64,000 nt of DNA from Narthecium ossifragum (GCA_963920575.1 OY986968.1:25426129-25490128); one strand, 5' to 3'. Counted from the first letter of the stretch, positions 1 through 11,985 are shown. The notes: a model not told the origin generated them from the sequence alone. Numbers and translations are program-made.

Positions 1-420
1 CACACTCCCAAACAGAGCCTAAGCAGACCCATACAGGGGGTGCGACGGGCCTGGCGGCAGCGCCCCTGGAAGCTAAACGGATTTTAGCATTTGTTTTAAT
101 GGATCCAACCTATTTTTTCTTTAGACATGACCCCGGATTAGGTTATGTATGAAGGAGTATAAATACTCATGTAACCTAGGGTTAGGGTATATGATAAGAC
201 ATATTGGAGCGGCTGTGAGATTGAGAGATTTGTAACCCATGTTCTGCATAGTGAGAAAAAGACGATCTCTCTCCCCGTTGACATAGGCATTCTTGTCGAA
301 TCACGTAAATCTTGTGTCTCTCTGTCTTCTTTTTTTTTTTCATTTTTCTTTTACTGTGTGTGGTTGCCATTGCTTGAAGGTGTTTATTGCCAATACAAAC
401 ATATGAGCTGATAGATAGAG
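1..420 (+). mobile_element. Copia-like LTR remnant (left end outside window)
   Basis: The stretch has the layout of a plant Copia LTR: a TATA-type box (GTATAAATAC, near 158-167), a telomere-like CCTAGGGTTAGGG just after it, and a U5-like tail around 270-330 where a CGTTGACATAGGCATTCTTG segment is followed by a CACGTAAATCTTGTG segment and a poly-T run. This order is familiar from Ty1/Copia LTRs. No primer-binding site, internal region or partner LTR is seen, so it is probably a solo or truncated LTR. Boundaries are approximate and the assignment rests on pattern memory. Confidence 0.4.
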
Positions 421-506
421 CCTAGAGAGAGAATACAGTTGGTCATGGGCAGGGTTGGCTTAGACGAATGGGCTAATTGGGCTAACCAAGCTAGCATAGC
501 TGGGTT

Positions 507-962
507 TTAGACTCCTAGGTCACCCATGCTACAGCCCGGGTGAGCCGAAGGCTGGGTCCGTCCCTGCTCGTTGGTGCACGACTTCAGCTCCATCAGCGTG
601 CTCCAGCAGTTCGCCATCCCTCCACCCACCTGCCCCATTGCAAGCCGCACCTCGAGCGAGTGCTTCTCGAGGTTGAGCGAGGGAACCTCGCGTGTTGTGG
701 CCCCGAGCGGCATGAGGCAGGTGATCGCCAGCGTCAGTGCTGCGACCTTCGGGATCTCCTCGATGCTCCCCGATAGAGCTTGAATGTGCGCCACCTGAGC
801 CTCCACCGACTCCATTAGAGGAAGTCCGCCACGAGACCCATTGGAAGAGACGAAGAAGAGAGGAGAACCGAGCTTGCCCTCTTCTTTGAGGTATTTAGAG
901 AGGTTCTTGTTCTTGTGCCAAAACAGGGTTTTATGGCGCGAGAAGTTTCCAAAACCGGTCAC
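507..962 (-). pseudogene. Truncated EC1-like egg-cell-secreted (prolamin-like) fragment
   Basis: An open frame on the minus strand contains a hydrophobic signal-like stretch (VAALTLAITCLMPLGATT), then the start of a prolamin-like (DUF1278) domain with the EC1 hallmark order GGGMANCW followed by ELKSCTNE. In EC1 proteins this is followed by about 60 more residues with CC and CW cysteine motifs. Here homology stops after CTNE (near 568) and the frame continues into unrelated sequence. About 48 extra residues precede the signal-like stretch and come from the adjacent direct repeat. The fragment therefore keeps the signal peptide and first cysteines but lacks most of the disulfide core. It is a truncated copy or captured fragment rather than a working gamete-fusion factor. 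Family assignment is from motif recognition only. Confidence 0.5.
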
Positions 963-1475
963 GTGACCAGTTTGTCGTCAACTTCTCCTAATGACGTCCG
1001 AATAGAGGGTCTAAAATGTAAGTCATAGATAATAGGGAGAAGGGTCAATAGGGGCTAAAAAAAATAGTATTTGGCAAAAGGTCTTGATTGTTTTTTGATA
1101 TGACAATAGGGCTGGTGGGACAAAAATGCCCCCCCCCCCCCCTAAATCCAACCAAATGCAGCGGAGGGAGTCGTGACTCCCTCTCCCGTGGTCAAAGCGG
1201 CAACCAAACACAGCCTTAGAGGAAGTCCGCCTCGAGACCCATTGGAAGAGACGAAGAGAAGAGGAGAACCGAGCTTGCCCTCTTCTTAGGTCTTGGGATA
1301 ACCCCCCTTAACCCCACACCAAATAGGGGCAGAGAGGTTCTTGTGCCAAAACAGGGTTTTATGGCGCGAGAAGATTCCAAAACCAGTCACGTGGCATCAA
1401 AACCGGTCACGTGACTGGTTTGCCGTCAACTTCTCCTAATAGTGTCTAGATAGAGGGTCTAAAATGTAAGTCATA
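815..1475. repeat. Direct repeat pair (815-1027 and 1216-1475)
   Basis: A segment beginning TTAGAGGAAGTCCGCC and ending near CTAAAATGTAAGTCATA occurs twice in the same orientation. The second copy carries an extra ~45 bp after the CTTCTT motif and a local duplication of the ACCGGTCACGTG motif. The 188 bp between the copies include a 14-base C run near 1129-1142. The first copy overlaps the N-terminal extension of the EC1-like fragment. Confidence 0.8.
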
Positions 1476-2466
1476 ATGTAGGATTCATTTGGAGCAGTTT
1501 TAAAATATAGAGCCCAAACTGAACATTTTCCAAATTACAGATTAGTAAAGTGTTACCGAGATAGTAAAACTGGTTAGAGCGAGTCAAAATCGGTCTACAA
1601 TTGGTCAAAATCAGCATTCTCCGTTAGTCTAACTAGCGGTAAAGACGGTTAGCGTTTTTGATTTAAGCTTTAGAAACTACATATACTAAATACATATTTA
1701 AGCTTTTTTTCTACTTCCTCGTGTTTTCCAAATTGTATTTCTCATTTATTATTTTCTGCTATGAACTTGTAATATAAAACTCTTATTTTATTCCTCATTT
1801 TGGGATAATGAAAACATGAAATTACAATTTTGGGCCCTATGGTTCGGATCAAATTTCATTTAAGATCGTGTCGTTTCAAACCTTTCAAATAAGGTATTTA
1901 CATTTGGATTTCATTTCAAATAAGGACACAGTGACATCACGTGATCCATTTTCCTCCGAATTTTTAACCGTTGTTGTCATTAGGAATTAAGGTTTACACG
2001 GCCCTTTTTGTTCTCGTTTAATCACCCCCTTCGGTTGCAAAAATCCTCCATGGTGATACTTCGACTAACAAAAATCCGGCACCGAATACCAATACACCTG
2101 CCGGAGCTAATGTTCGTCAAAGATTTCAGAGGAAAATAAGTAACCTAACACCACGTGACTCATTTGCCGTCAACTCACATGACGGTGTCGACGCTTAGGG
2201 TCTTATTTTAAATTAAATCCAAACATCACGTCTTATTTCAAAATTTTGAAAGCACATGGCCTTAGATATGAAATTTGGCACAAACAACTGTAATTTACCC
2301 TAATGAAAATTGAGCTCTGCCTCCCGATTATCCAAAAAAAAAAAATAGCTGACAGGAGTAGTTCAACATATGAACTTCACAAAAAAAAAGGCTGAGTTTC
2401 ATATATCTTCTACATAGACATTAACTTCACCGATCATCGCAAAAAAGCTTAAGCAAGGGGCGAGCT
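1476..2466. other. AT-rich intergenic stretch, no gene seen
   Basis: No coding exon could be supported. Short CACGTG-plus-GTCAAC motif combinations near 1936 and 2155 echo those in the 815-1475 repeat and at 61530, which suggests scattered relics of one repeat family. Poly-A runs occur near 2335 and 2380. Confidence 0.5.
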
Positions 2467-2865
2467 TTACATGTCTATATTGCGATCTCTCTCAGAAATG
2501 GTCTCAAGCATAGGTCTCCACGCCGCTGCGCTCGTCGTTACAGAGCCGCGCGAGCTCTGACAGCGGCCTCGGATCCTCTCGCTCTCTGTCCTGATAGGCC
2601 TCGCCATCTTTGCTTCACCGCCTGTGCATTTGGACAACAGACAAGCTGCTTCTTTCTTTGTTAGCACCAACTTCACTCTGATGACTCCGATCTCAAGCTC
2701 CTCAGCATGTACTATGCTGTTTCGAAGGATATGGTGGTTTAGGAGATCACTGGAATCCTCGTTACTGTTACCTCGGCCATAGAGCCTATGCTGGTTCTTG
2801 CGCTTACTGGTGGCTTCAGAGACCTTAAACAACCAAGGCAGGCTGAGGCAACTAAACCACCCCAT
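2467..2865 (-). CDS. Small plant protein of unknown function, 132 aa
   Basis: An intact single-exon frame starts with MGWFSCLSLPWLFK and ends at a stop at 2467. Its most conserved-looking part is IRVKLVLTKKEAACLLSKC (about residues 62-80) followed by a short C-terminal WRPMLETISE block. This layout resembles a group of small uncharacterised plant proteins with a V-K-hydrophobic-V-hydrophobic-T-K-x-E-A-A-x-L-L-S core. No known function, signal peptide or membrane segment is evident. A minus-strand TATA box lies about 50 bp before the ATG, so transcription from its own promoter is plausible. Family membership is a recollection, not a search result; it could also be lineage-restricted. Confidence 0.55.
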   Translation of the reverse strand: MGWFSCLSLPWLFKVSEATSKRKNQHRLYGRGNSNEDSSDLLNHHILRNSIVHAEELEIGVIRVKLVLTKKEAACLLSKCTGGEAKMARPIRTESERIRGRCQSSRGSVTTSAAAWRPMLETISERDRNIDM

Positions 2866-2912
2866 GATGAGAGGAATGGTACATATAAAGATATGGGATG
2901 AAGCTAGTACTG

Positions 2913-2923
2913 TATATATAAAG
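2913..2923 (-). promoter_or_regulatory. TATA box of the 2467-2865 gene
   Basis: Reading the minus strand gives CTTTATATATACA, with the TATA core about 48-58 bp upstream of the ATG at 2865. That leaves room for a start site and a short leader. Confidence 0.45.
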
Positions 2924-4234
2924 ATGTTGGAGTGGGGGAAGGGGCTTAATTCTCTAGGGAGGGGGGGGGCAATAAATGTGTACCCAGGACTATTACAATT
3001 CTAGTGTCAAAGTTTTGACAGGCAGGATGAAGAGTGATAATCTAGAGATCATAAATATCGTAGCTGCAGGAGAGGCCAGGTGCCTGATCGATCGAATTTA
3101 TTTGGCAATTGACATGATGGCGTGAGCTATATATATATACATATGGCCATATGTTTCAACTACATGGCAATCTCCTATCTAGGATCTCTAGAAGGTATAA
3201 TAAGTGATGTGTTCTAACTTCTACGTGTGTGTGTGTTGTGGACCCTTTTCATTTACTTTCGTTGAATCCCAACAAAGCAGATGAGCTTATTAACTGCATC
3301 TATCTATCCATCTATCTGTAGCAATCACGTACGGTAACTCGATGTAGAATTATTTTAAGGTAATAGTTTCGTTCAGCGTATTGTTTATCCATATATATCG
3401 CGGCATGCGTTTTGGAACATAATTCTTGTGCGAAGCTTAGACTTACATATATATATATATATAAAGGTATGATATGAATAAGCTAGCTAGGATTATCGTC
3501 TCAATTATAGATAAAATGATTGTTACCGAGAAAAATACCTGCCGACCACGTATCCATCTCGGATATAATTTTTAAGCAACAATGATACATATTAATTCTA
3601 CAGCGACTGTCAAGTCTGATCTCAGTCTAATGAGCACCGTGAGAATGAGGATCTTGAGCGAGCCAGGGAAAATTTCATTAAAAAAAAAAGTCAGTAGACA
3701 TCAGGTGCTTCAAAATTTGAACTCAAAGCAGATATAACATTAAATTTGAACTCAATGGTTGCTTCTTGCGTTTAGATCAATGCAGCTTTCAGAGGTCCTT
3801 TGTAGCTTTGGCTGAGCATGAATTTGTTTTGCAGCCTTCGAGCTTGACTACTTAATTTTAAAAAAGGTTTATATTCGTAACTGAGAACTTGTTAGAAAAG
3901 GTTGGATTTCGTCATCACGCTTGTTAGCACAAGTCTTTTTTTAATAAATGTATAACAAGAAATAAAGCCATACGTTGTCATTGATAGTTGCAATTTGATA
4001 TGAACATAATTTGATCATTTTAGCAAAGTTGGATGCCATGTTGGAGCCGGCCTTGCAAAGATTGAAGTCGTCTACCCATAAAAGGACATGAATGGTACTG
4101 GTATATTTAAGAAGAAATAACGAATCAGGACTTAGAGAGGTGTAAAAGGGTACATTTTTTTTTTGGTGAGTGAAGCTGGACTGTCATTTTAAGTTACCTA
4201 AGTACGAGAGTCATACATCGAACTCTTACTGGAG
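2924..4234. other. Intergenic stretch, no gene seen
   Basis: AT-rich sequence with short TA microsatellites (near 3126 and 3449) and a GT run near 3226. No exon or complete mobile element was recognised. Confidence 0.5.
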
Positions 4235-5299
4235 TATACTATAAACTTCCCATTGGTAATGCCTCAATGGTTATCTATGAGCACATATATATACACATGA
4301 AATTATAGGGCCATCCTGCATTTTGTTAGATTCGGGGCTCATGATAGCTACACGAGAGTATAAAGGATGATGAGTAGGGATCGCAGTTTATCCCGCCTTG
4401 ATGGCGACCCGACCTGCTCCGTCCATGATGGGCCGGGTTTGTGGGGACCTTAATCGGGGTCAGGGCATAGGGAAGTGGTAAGAAACCCGATCGTGATCGG
4501 GGCGGGACACCCCCATCCCATCCTATCCACATTAGATGTTGATTTTATGGTATACTATAAACTTCCCAATGATAATGCGGGTCAGGGCATAGGGAAGTGG
4601 TAAGAAACCCGATCGTGATCGGGGCGGGACACCCCCATCCCATCCTATCCACATTAGATGTTGATTTTATGGTATACTATAAACTTCCCAATGATAATGC
4701 CTCAATGGTTATCTTCGAGCACATATATACACACGAAATTATAGAGCCATCCTGTATTTTGTTGGATTTGGGGCTCACGATAGCTACACGAGAGTATAAA
4801 GGATGATGAGTAGGGATCGCAGTTTCTCCTACCTCGATGGCAACCCGACCTGCTCCGTCCCTGATGGGCCGGGTTTATGGGGACCTTAATCGAGGTCGGG
4901 GCATAGGGAAGTGGTAAGAAACCCGATCATGATCGGGGCGGAACACCCCCCATCCCATCCAGTCCACATTAGATGTTGATTTTATAGTATACTATAAACT
5001 TCCCAATGGTAATGCCTCAATGGTTATCTACGAGCACATATATACACACGAAATTATAGAGCCATCCTTAATTTTGTTGGATTCGGGGCTCACGATAGCT
5101 ACACGAGAGTATAAAGGATGATGAGTAGGGATCACAGTTTCTCCTACCTCGATGGTGACCCAACCTGCTCCGTCCCTGATGGGCCAGGTTTGTGAGGACC
5201 TTAATCGGGGTCGGGGCATAGGGAAGTGGTCAGAAATCCGATCGTGATCGGGGCAAGACACCCCTATCCCATCATGTCCACATTAGATGTTGATTTTAG
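4235..5299. repeat. Tandem repeat, ~316-bp unit (three full copies plus a ~122-bp partial copy)
   Basis: Unit starts marked by TATACTATAAACTTCCCA fall at 4235, 4551, 4673 and 4988. The spacings are 316, 122 and 315 bp, and the last unit decays at about 5299. The short second unit keeps the TATACT start and then jumps directly to the CGGGTCAGGGCATAGGG part, so about 194 bp are deleted. Copies are highly similar and differ by scattered substitutions. Open frames here are fragmentary and not preserved across units, so this looks like non-coding satellite-type sequence. Confidence 0.9.
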
Positions 5300-5749
5300 T
5301 TATATATCTTTATTATAACTAATTTTTCTCAAAAAGGTCTGATCTAACTACTCTTATTTAATACATCTATCGCTTATATAATTTAATCTATCTCTTTATT
5401 TTCAATCCAATTTTATTTGAATTATTATTTTAATTTTAAACCATGAATTTGTTTTTTGCGTTCAAAATTTTGGAACAGATTAGGGTGGGACAGGGTTCCC
5501 GCATGCGGGGTGGGGTCGGGTTTGGGGTGCCTTCATTATTGAGGCGGGCAGGGGGCAGGGTCAGGATGATTCAGTAGGATGAGGGTCCAGCTACCGTTGA
5601 GTCTCAAACGGTCCAATCGGATGCGGTTAGCGGGTCTAAACCTGCACCCGTTAAGTCCAAGCTAATAGGGGACCGTCTTCTGTGAGAAAAGTAGGACCAT
5701 AGACAGAGGCGTTCGAGAGGAAGAAGACGAAGGCGAGAGCGAGAGAGAG
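5300..5749. other. KGD4 upstream region
   Basis: AT-rich sequence up to about 5465 is followed by a G-rich stretch (runs of GGGT/GGGG, 5480-5560). An A/G-rich leader (5700-5749) then precedes the KGD4 ATG. No clear TATA box was found. Confidence 0.4.
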
Positions 5750-8700
5750 ATGACTAAGCGTATTCCTCGGATTAGATTCCCCCAAAGGCATTCGAAGCCT
5801 GCAGGCACGCCTTAATTTATCGCTTTCAATCCTATGTGCCATCTATTGTTTGTGGATCTGTTGAGATTGGTTCCAATTCTAGGGTTTGGTACATCTCATA
5901 AGCTCTTATGATGGTTTTACTGTTCTAAATAGTTTCATTTCTTTTATCTAGGTTCCTCTACCGCTGGTGAAGAAATTAAACTCCCTCAATTGGGTACGTA
6001 CTCGTCCCTTTGGTATCTGGTGATTTCAATGAAAAATTGTGATGGTCTCATTAATGTGTCGAATGCTAAGTTTTTTGCAAATCTAAGCCTCTTGGGAATA
6101 GAAATTTTCTTCCAGTTGTTGATCGGAAGACGTAGATAGTCCATCTTAGAAACGTATGGGAAAATTAGGATTTGTTCCTCTTGTCTAGGCACTCTGACCT
6201 TTTCAAATTTTTCCAACGTATGGGTCTTAGAAATACTTCTGACCACCATAATTTGTGTTTCTGATGCATGTTTCTCTTCCCATTTTGATTAAGGACCGCA
6301 ACTGTTAGTTTGCTTTCTTGAAATTTTTAATCATGGTTTGTAGTTTTCATGACTGACAAACTTCCTTGAAAAGAGTAGTTGCAAGACTATCTTTGGAAGC
6401 ATGGATATACACACATTGGGAGAAACACCAAAGTTGTGCCTGAAGAGGATCATCGTCGTCGCTAGCTAAACATCTAGTTTAGTGTTCGAGATGCAACCAT
6501 AAGAATTCTATAATTCATTACTGGAGCCTCAACTTTTGTCCAGAAAATAGGAATGACAAGTGGATTTCTTACCTCGGTGCCAATGGAAGATTTGTCCCAG
6601 CTTGTAAAGTATTGAGACGACTTGATTTCTAGAGCAATATAATGTATATGTGTGGGACACTGTGAAGGCAAGCAAAGATTGGAAGCAGCAGTTCTACAAT
6701 GAATCTTAGTGTGAGCCAACATATTCAAATATCGTTATTCCTCTCTGGATTGGTTTATCTTACATTGACGAAATGCTCTTCTACCACTTGTTATGGGTAG
6801 TTGAGACATCAAGGGAGAAATATACTATCCCATATCAACTTCATACTAAAGCTGCTGTAGAGAGTTATGAAAAGATACAGTTTGTGCTGTATTTTGTAGC
6901 ATCTCTTCTCGATCCAATTCTGCTTCAATATTTTGAGTATGCACTTCACAGGAAAATTATAGTATGTTTGCTTTAGTGATATCCTTTTTAGTTTGCTATA
7001 TACATCTGGCCTTATCTCTCTGCTTATCACCTTTTGGGTCATTGAGTTGAATTTTCATTCCATTTCGCTTTCATATGTGTATGCTGCTTCTAAGATAAAG
7101 GAAAACGGGGTTCTAGACTTTTGCATTAGACAAGTCACCATTACTGAGAGACAAGGCATATCTTAGAAAGTTGGACAACCAACTTCAAAATCTTTGGGTT
7201 GTACAAACTACAGAGCAGAATATAGTTTGCTTCTAAGCTGGTAGTGTGAGAAGGAATTCCAGCTATGTAAGTGATCTCTGTTTCTAGTAGGCCTTTTGAA
7301 ATAGTGAATGCTATCTGTGGCCATGTATATTTGATTCTATATTCACCAAATAGTATGATTTGGTGCAGAATTGTTGTTATATTCACAGTTCGTTAGAGAA
7401 AACTGTTCTGCATGGAAATGGCTGTCCATGCGGTATATTGCCCTCTCTTTATGCATTGTCAGTCTCTGTCTTCTCATTTAACTATTGAGATTATTCTGAT
7501 GACAGTCATATTCGTTCATGAGTCTTTCTTTTCTATGGTTAAAACTCATAATCTCTTTTATGTGTGTATAGTCACTGTATACTTTATGCATCAATCGAGT
7601 TTTTCTTTCCAATTTTATTCCAGAAGCATTTATGCTCCAGAGAGCTAAATCATCTTATCTGTGAGTATCCTTTTATTCATTCAAAAGGTGACATTTACAT
7701 GTTCATATTTATCTAGAAGGTGCCTTTAAATTTATAGGTTCTACATCCCAACCAAAGGCAGTAGCATCTTCTGGTGAGGCCAAAAACTATAGATTTAAAT
7801 CAGATGTTCCTGCTGCACCAACAAACACTGCCATCGGCGGGCAGGCTTCTCTCCTTCCAAAGCGCACACCTCTCTCAGATAAAGAGATTGAGGCAATTTT
7901 GGTATGCAATTTTTGTTTTCAGTATTTAAGTTTCACAATGTGTAATTAATAAACTGTAACTGTGAAGGTTTCCTTCAAGCTCCGCTTTCAAAGCTAATAA
8001 ATAATTCAAAATCGGATATCATGTGATTACAGTATATGTGGAGATGCAATTTTCTTCCTGATGTTTGTTGTGCTTGGCCTCTTTGAATGGACATAATTAT
8101 AGGACAGATCTTTTGATTGCATTTCCCATAGAGCACATTGGCCTCAATAATCAGTTATTGCATAAATGTGCAGTGCTTCAGTTTGAATAATCATCCAATG
8201 TGGGAATGAGTGAATTTTATCAAAATAAGTGGTGACCATAAATTTGCTGTTGTGATTAAGATCCTTATTTTATGTGGTCGTTGAATTTTAGCAACCTTTG
8301 CTTTTTCACCTGATGGTGAATGCCGTTTTCTGTTTATTGGAAGCTTAGGCTTTAATTCATCCATTCCATCTACTATGATAAAAATACGTTTGCAACTCCT
8401 TTTTGGCTTTCCATTCTCAAAATCCTTGATTTCATTTGAAAATGGCATGATTTTTATCTGGTTTTTCAAAATGTTCAAGGTCCCTTGTATAATGTTTATG
8501 ATGTTTACCAACTGCTCTCTCTTTCCTAATTTGTTCACTTTATAAAGATCAGCATTTTCCACATACTTTGTTGGGCTGTTCTCCATGTGTCATGCGGTGG
8601 AAGGACTAAATGGTTATCCATGTGTGGGAGAAATCAATTATCATTCTTGTGCCTTGATATATTAGTTCTTTTCATGAGCGTCGTCATTCTTATTTTCCCT

Positions 8701-8760
8701 TTGTTCTGTGTATCACTTGTCTAATTGATTTCCCGTTTGCAGTTGGGTGGCTGCTTCTAA
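5750..8760 (+). CDS. KGD4: 2-oxoglutarate dehydrogenase complex subunit KGD4 (MRPS36 family), 92 aa
   Basis: Four exons: 5750-5804, 5952-5993, 7738-7901 and 8743-8760, with continuous phase (1, 1, 0). The N-terminus RIPRIRFPQRH is basic, as expected for mitochondrial import. The C-terminus GGQASLLPKRTPLSDKEIEA followed by ILLGGCF is the diagnostic KGD4/MRPS36 tail. In yeast, animals and plants this small protein tethers the E3 dihydrolipoyl dehydrogenase to the E1-E2 core of mitochondrial 2-oxoglutarate dehydrogenase; that role is known for the family and not shown here. Intron 1 needs a GC donor (GCAG|GCACGC), because reading through gives a stop within four codons. The final exon has only five codons plus stop and follows an 841-bp intron. 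The 42-nt exon 2 is inferred from splice sites and phase and could be optional. It converges with the F-box gene downstream. Confidence 0.8.
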
Positions 8761-9855
8761 GCTGTTGTGCAACTAGCTTGGACATTGTTGGATTACTGGG
8801 AAATAAGAATTTTCAGGCTTCTGGGTGGCAGCAGAGGTTTGTTTTGAAATCTGAGAACACGAGGATGTCAAAAGCCTTGAACAATGCAAGTTTTGATTTT
8901 TTCCAAATGTTCTATTCATCCGTTTGATGATAACGGCAGATACCTCTACAGTCACTACTTACAAGAACTTATACGTTATTTGTATACCTGGATCCTGTTT
9001 TGGTCTGGCTTTATCCGTTTCTTTTTGTGATTACTGGGATAGAACCGTGGCGCTAGGTATTCATACTTGACCTGGTGATCCCAGCACTGGCTAATTAGCC
9101 AGATTTTCCAAGCTAGTGTACTCATGCAAACAAGGGTTTATTGTAGTTGCATGCCACTTCCTATTGAAACGTGAACTCTCAGCAAAAACTACAGAGTTGA
9201 GAAATATGATGAATCTGCGTTTGGGAGATAGGCTCCTACTAGGAATGATGATCTCCTCTGGGTTGAAAAAAGTTAAGTAATGCTTTGGCGGAGCTTAGTT
9301 TTGATGGTTAGATTTAATTGTTCAAATTAGGTTATCTGAGTGTGAATTTCTATAATGGGTTAAACTACTTGGATCAGCAGACCTTGCACTGAACCAAAAA
9401 ACTAGTTAATGTGAAGTGAATCCACATAATAACTTTGCTGATAATTTGGTATGTCATAATAGAATAACCTGGAGAAAATGGATACTATAGTGGCACCAGG
9501 TTTAGCATAACACTTGGGCGAAGGTCCATTCAATCATATAAGCTTTCTATCAAGAACAGGGGAATACACCATCTGGTATGATTGCTTTGCATTTGTTTTT
9601 AAAGAAATTAATACTGACATCTTTTATTGGCAGAAGTCCATTTGTATGAGTCTTACCGATTAGTGCTGACCACATTAAAGATCACGTTAAAAGATCTAGG
9701 CGAAGTTCTAGCTATCATTACCACTGCCGAGGAGGGCAGGACTGGCTCCCATCCAAAACTTGCTTCCCGTTTGTTGGATTGCCGTCCATATCAACATAGT
9801 CCATGAAGCTCAGGTCCGTGTTGTCTATAGAGCCCTAAAGAGACGCTTTTGCTTG
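8761..9855. other. Convergent intergenic region between KGD4 and the F-box gene
   Basis: This should hold the 3' untranslated regions of both genes. No further exon was recognised. Confidence 0.5.
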
Positions 9856-11789
9856 TTAAAGTAGCTGCTGAGAGATCCTTATGGACACCACCTCTCCTTC
9901 ATCCCCTCCATTCCTCATCACTTGAAACCTCACGTGAAGGCCTGCATGGATGTTAGTTTTCGTGGTACAAGTAATGAAACGGGCTCGCGAGAACCTTGGA
10001 GTGTTGCAGGCCGCTTGGAGTACCACTTACCCTCGTTCGGCTGGAGGTTGGTGTTGACGGCGACACCGTGCGTGGTAACCCGCGCTTTGGGCTGCCAGTC
10101 GTTGGGTTGCCCCACCCACGACTTAACGTCGAAGACAACTGCGCCAACACGTACAGTTCATCAATAACCCATGGTTTGCCACGTTTATTAGAGCTAGTTA
10201 GAGATGGAGGACAGAGTGGTTACCAGAGGAGCTCGGGGAGTAGACGTGCTTGGAGTCGAAGATCGCACCGGCGGCAGCGGTGGAGGGCTTGTCGATCTTG
10301 TGGGTCCCGATGTCCACGTAGTCCCAGCACCCGTCCTTGTAGCCCGCCTCCAGGAACAGCTCCGCGTGCCTGGTATCCAGTATCTGCATCGTCCCTGAGC
10401 ACGTGCCATCGTCTCATCTTAACCGTCCGATTAACATCTCGAATCGGGACGTTGTCGTGTTAATAATTACCCTTTACCCACCTTCGCACGTGTTTAGATT
10501 GCAGACCGGGCACCGAACGAGCTGGAGATCTAAAAACAAACCCATCCAAGGTTTAGCCAAATTATAAATGGCGTCGATTGAATCAATGGGATCAGTAGAC
10601 GCAGAGTCTAAAGCACGAGACGTTGGAGATTATATACCAGCGATCCAGATGCCGGCTCGAACGTTGGTCAAGAGGCATGAGCCCGTTGACTGGACGGAGT
10701 TCTCCAAATCTCCCGCTGTCTCCGGCAGTTTGGGGGGAGGCACCAAGCTCTCAGTCAGCAGTGCCATCGGCGAATCGAAAAAGAACGCTCCAATCCTCAT
10801 CCAATCTTCACCTCAACCAAAAATACTGTCACAGAGAGAGAGAGAGAGAGAGAGAGAGAAGCCAATAAGTGGGATAGAAAGATCCATAGACGGTCACCTA
10901 TGTGCTTCTCCTGCTGGCGAAAGCTGTACGAGTGGCATCCACCTGCAGAAATAGGACACGTGTCGGTATGCGGCACAACCGCTGTCGACGAGCAAGGGGT
11001 CTTGGCAGAGATTTGGGAGTACCGAAGGCGGAAGTGTAGAGGTGGAGCCAGCTGACGCCGACGCGTAGTGGTGGCGGGACTTGGAGATCTCGGAGGCAGG
11101 CGTACCTCCAGATGCTCTCCTCCGTCATCAGCTTGTGAAACCACCTGTCTGTCATCCCCAGACTCATTAGAGCTTTCCCGTCTAAGTACTTGGCCACCTC
11201 TGTCCACACGTCCTCCTCATTCCTTTGGCCACAATTCAAAATAAGATAAAACTCGTGAAACTTGGAATACGCGAAGCCTAGGCTGGACCTCAGGAGAAAC
11301 TAGACGGGAAAAGGAATCAAACGCTCAGAAAATCCCGTGATCCGACTATGTTTTTCATCAAATTTCGAGATATATACGAACATCAATCTCGCCAAATCAC
11401 AAGGAAAACCTCAATGAGTTCTTCGAATCAGCTAAGATAATTGAGATCTCGAGATCAGCTCTATTTAAAAACAGGATTCAACTCATCACGAAGCAGAAAT
11501 CTCTCGCGCTGGAGATCATCAAAATTTAAACACATACAACCGCGATCACTAGCCTGAGCTCGTATATGAAAATCCTCAAAAAAATTCGCGGCAGATCAGG
11601 CGATCAAATCAAAATGAGCGCGTGATAGTGAAATTATAGGAAGAATTGCGACAGATCACTGGATTAGGCTCGCATAGTCGCATCACCACTAGACTTGCTC
11701 AAATAGGAAATCGCAGAGATTCTCATGAACGATGAAGCTGATCCATACGCAGATAGACTAACACAAAGAGAGAGGAAGAGAGATAGTTT

Positions 11790-11839
<50 letters not shown>

Positions 11840-11985
11840 GAGCACCAGCTGAAGGTGTTAGGGTGGGCGGTGAGGAAGCTGCCGAGCGGTGAGCTGCAGG
11901 AGGAGATGGTCCGCTCCCTCTTCGTGCTCCTCTGGATCGCTCCTGCGCCTCCCACTGCTTTCTCTCTCTTCCTCGATCTCTGCAT
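9856..11985 (-). CDS. F-box protein, At3g61730 (RMF)-like, about 321 aa
   Basis: Eight exons: 11985-11846, 11222-11023, 10942-10898, 10805-10638, 10529-10482, 10394-10224, 10138-10031 and 9941-9856. All junctions are GT-AG and phases agree throughout. An F-box (EDVWTEVAKYLDGKALMSLG, from about residue 50) would bind SKP1 in an SCF ubiquitin ligase. The rest is the conserved C-terminal region of this subfamily: SYSFRQQEKHIDWMRIGAFF, a CPVC/CNLNTCEG cysteine pair, KSWVGQPNDWQPKA, and the end EGEVVSIRISQQLL. An in-frame ATG at 12102 would add 39 residues. It lies only 24 bp from a TATAAATA box, so the ATG at 11985 is the better start. Family placement is by memory of related plant proteins; the substrate is unknown. 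Several long frames on the opposite strand are shadows of these exons. Confidence 0.75.
11791..11836. repeat. (AG)23 microsatellite in F-box intron 1
   Basis: A 46-bp pure AG run, read as CT on the coding strand, begins about nine bases after the intron 1 donor (exon 1 ends at 11846). A second AG run of about 28 bp lies at 10832-10859, in the intron before exon 4. Confidence 0.9.

Noticed and set aside
5028..5261. 77-residue minus-strand frame in the tandem repeat
   Set aside because: Not preserved in the other units, so not under coding constraint.
10568..10954. 128-residue plus-strand frame over the F-box gene
   Set aside because: It crosses F-box exons and introns in antisense and includes translated AG microsatellite.
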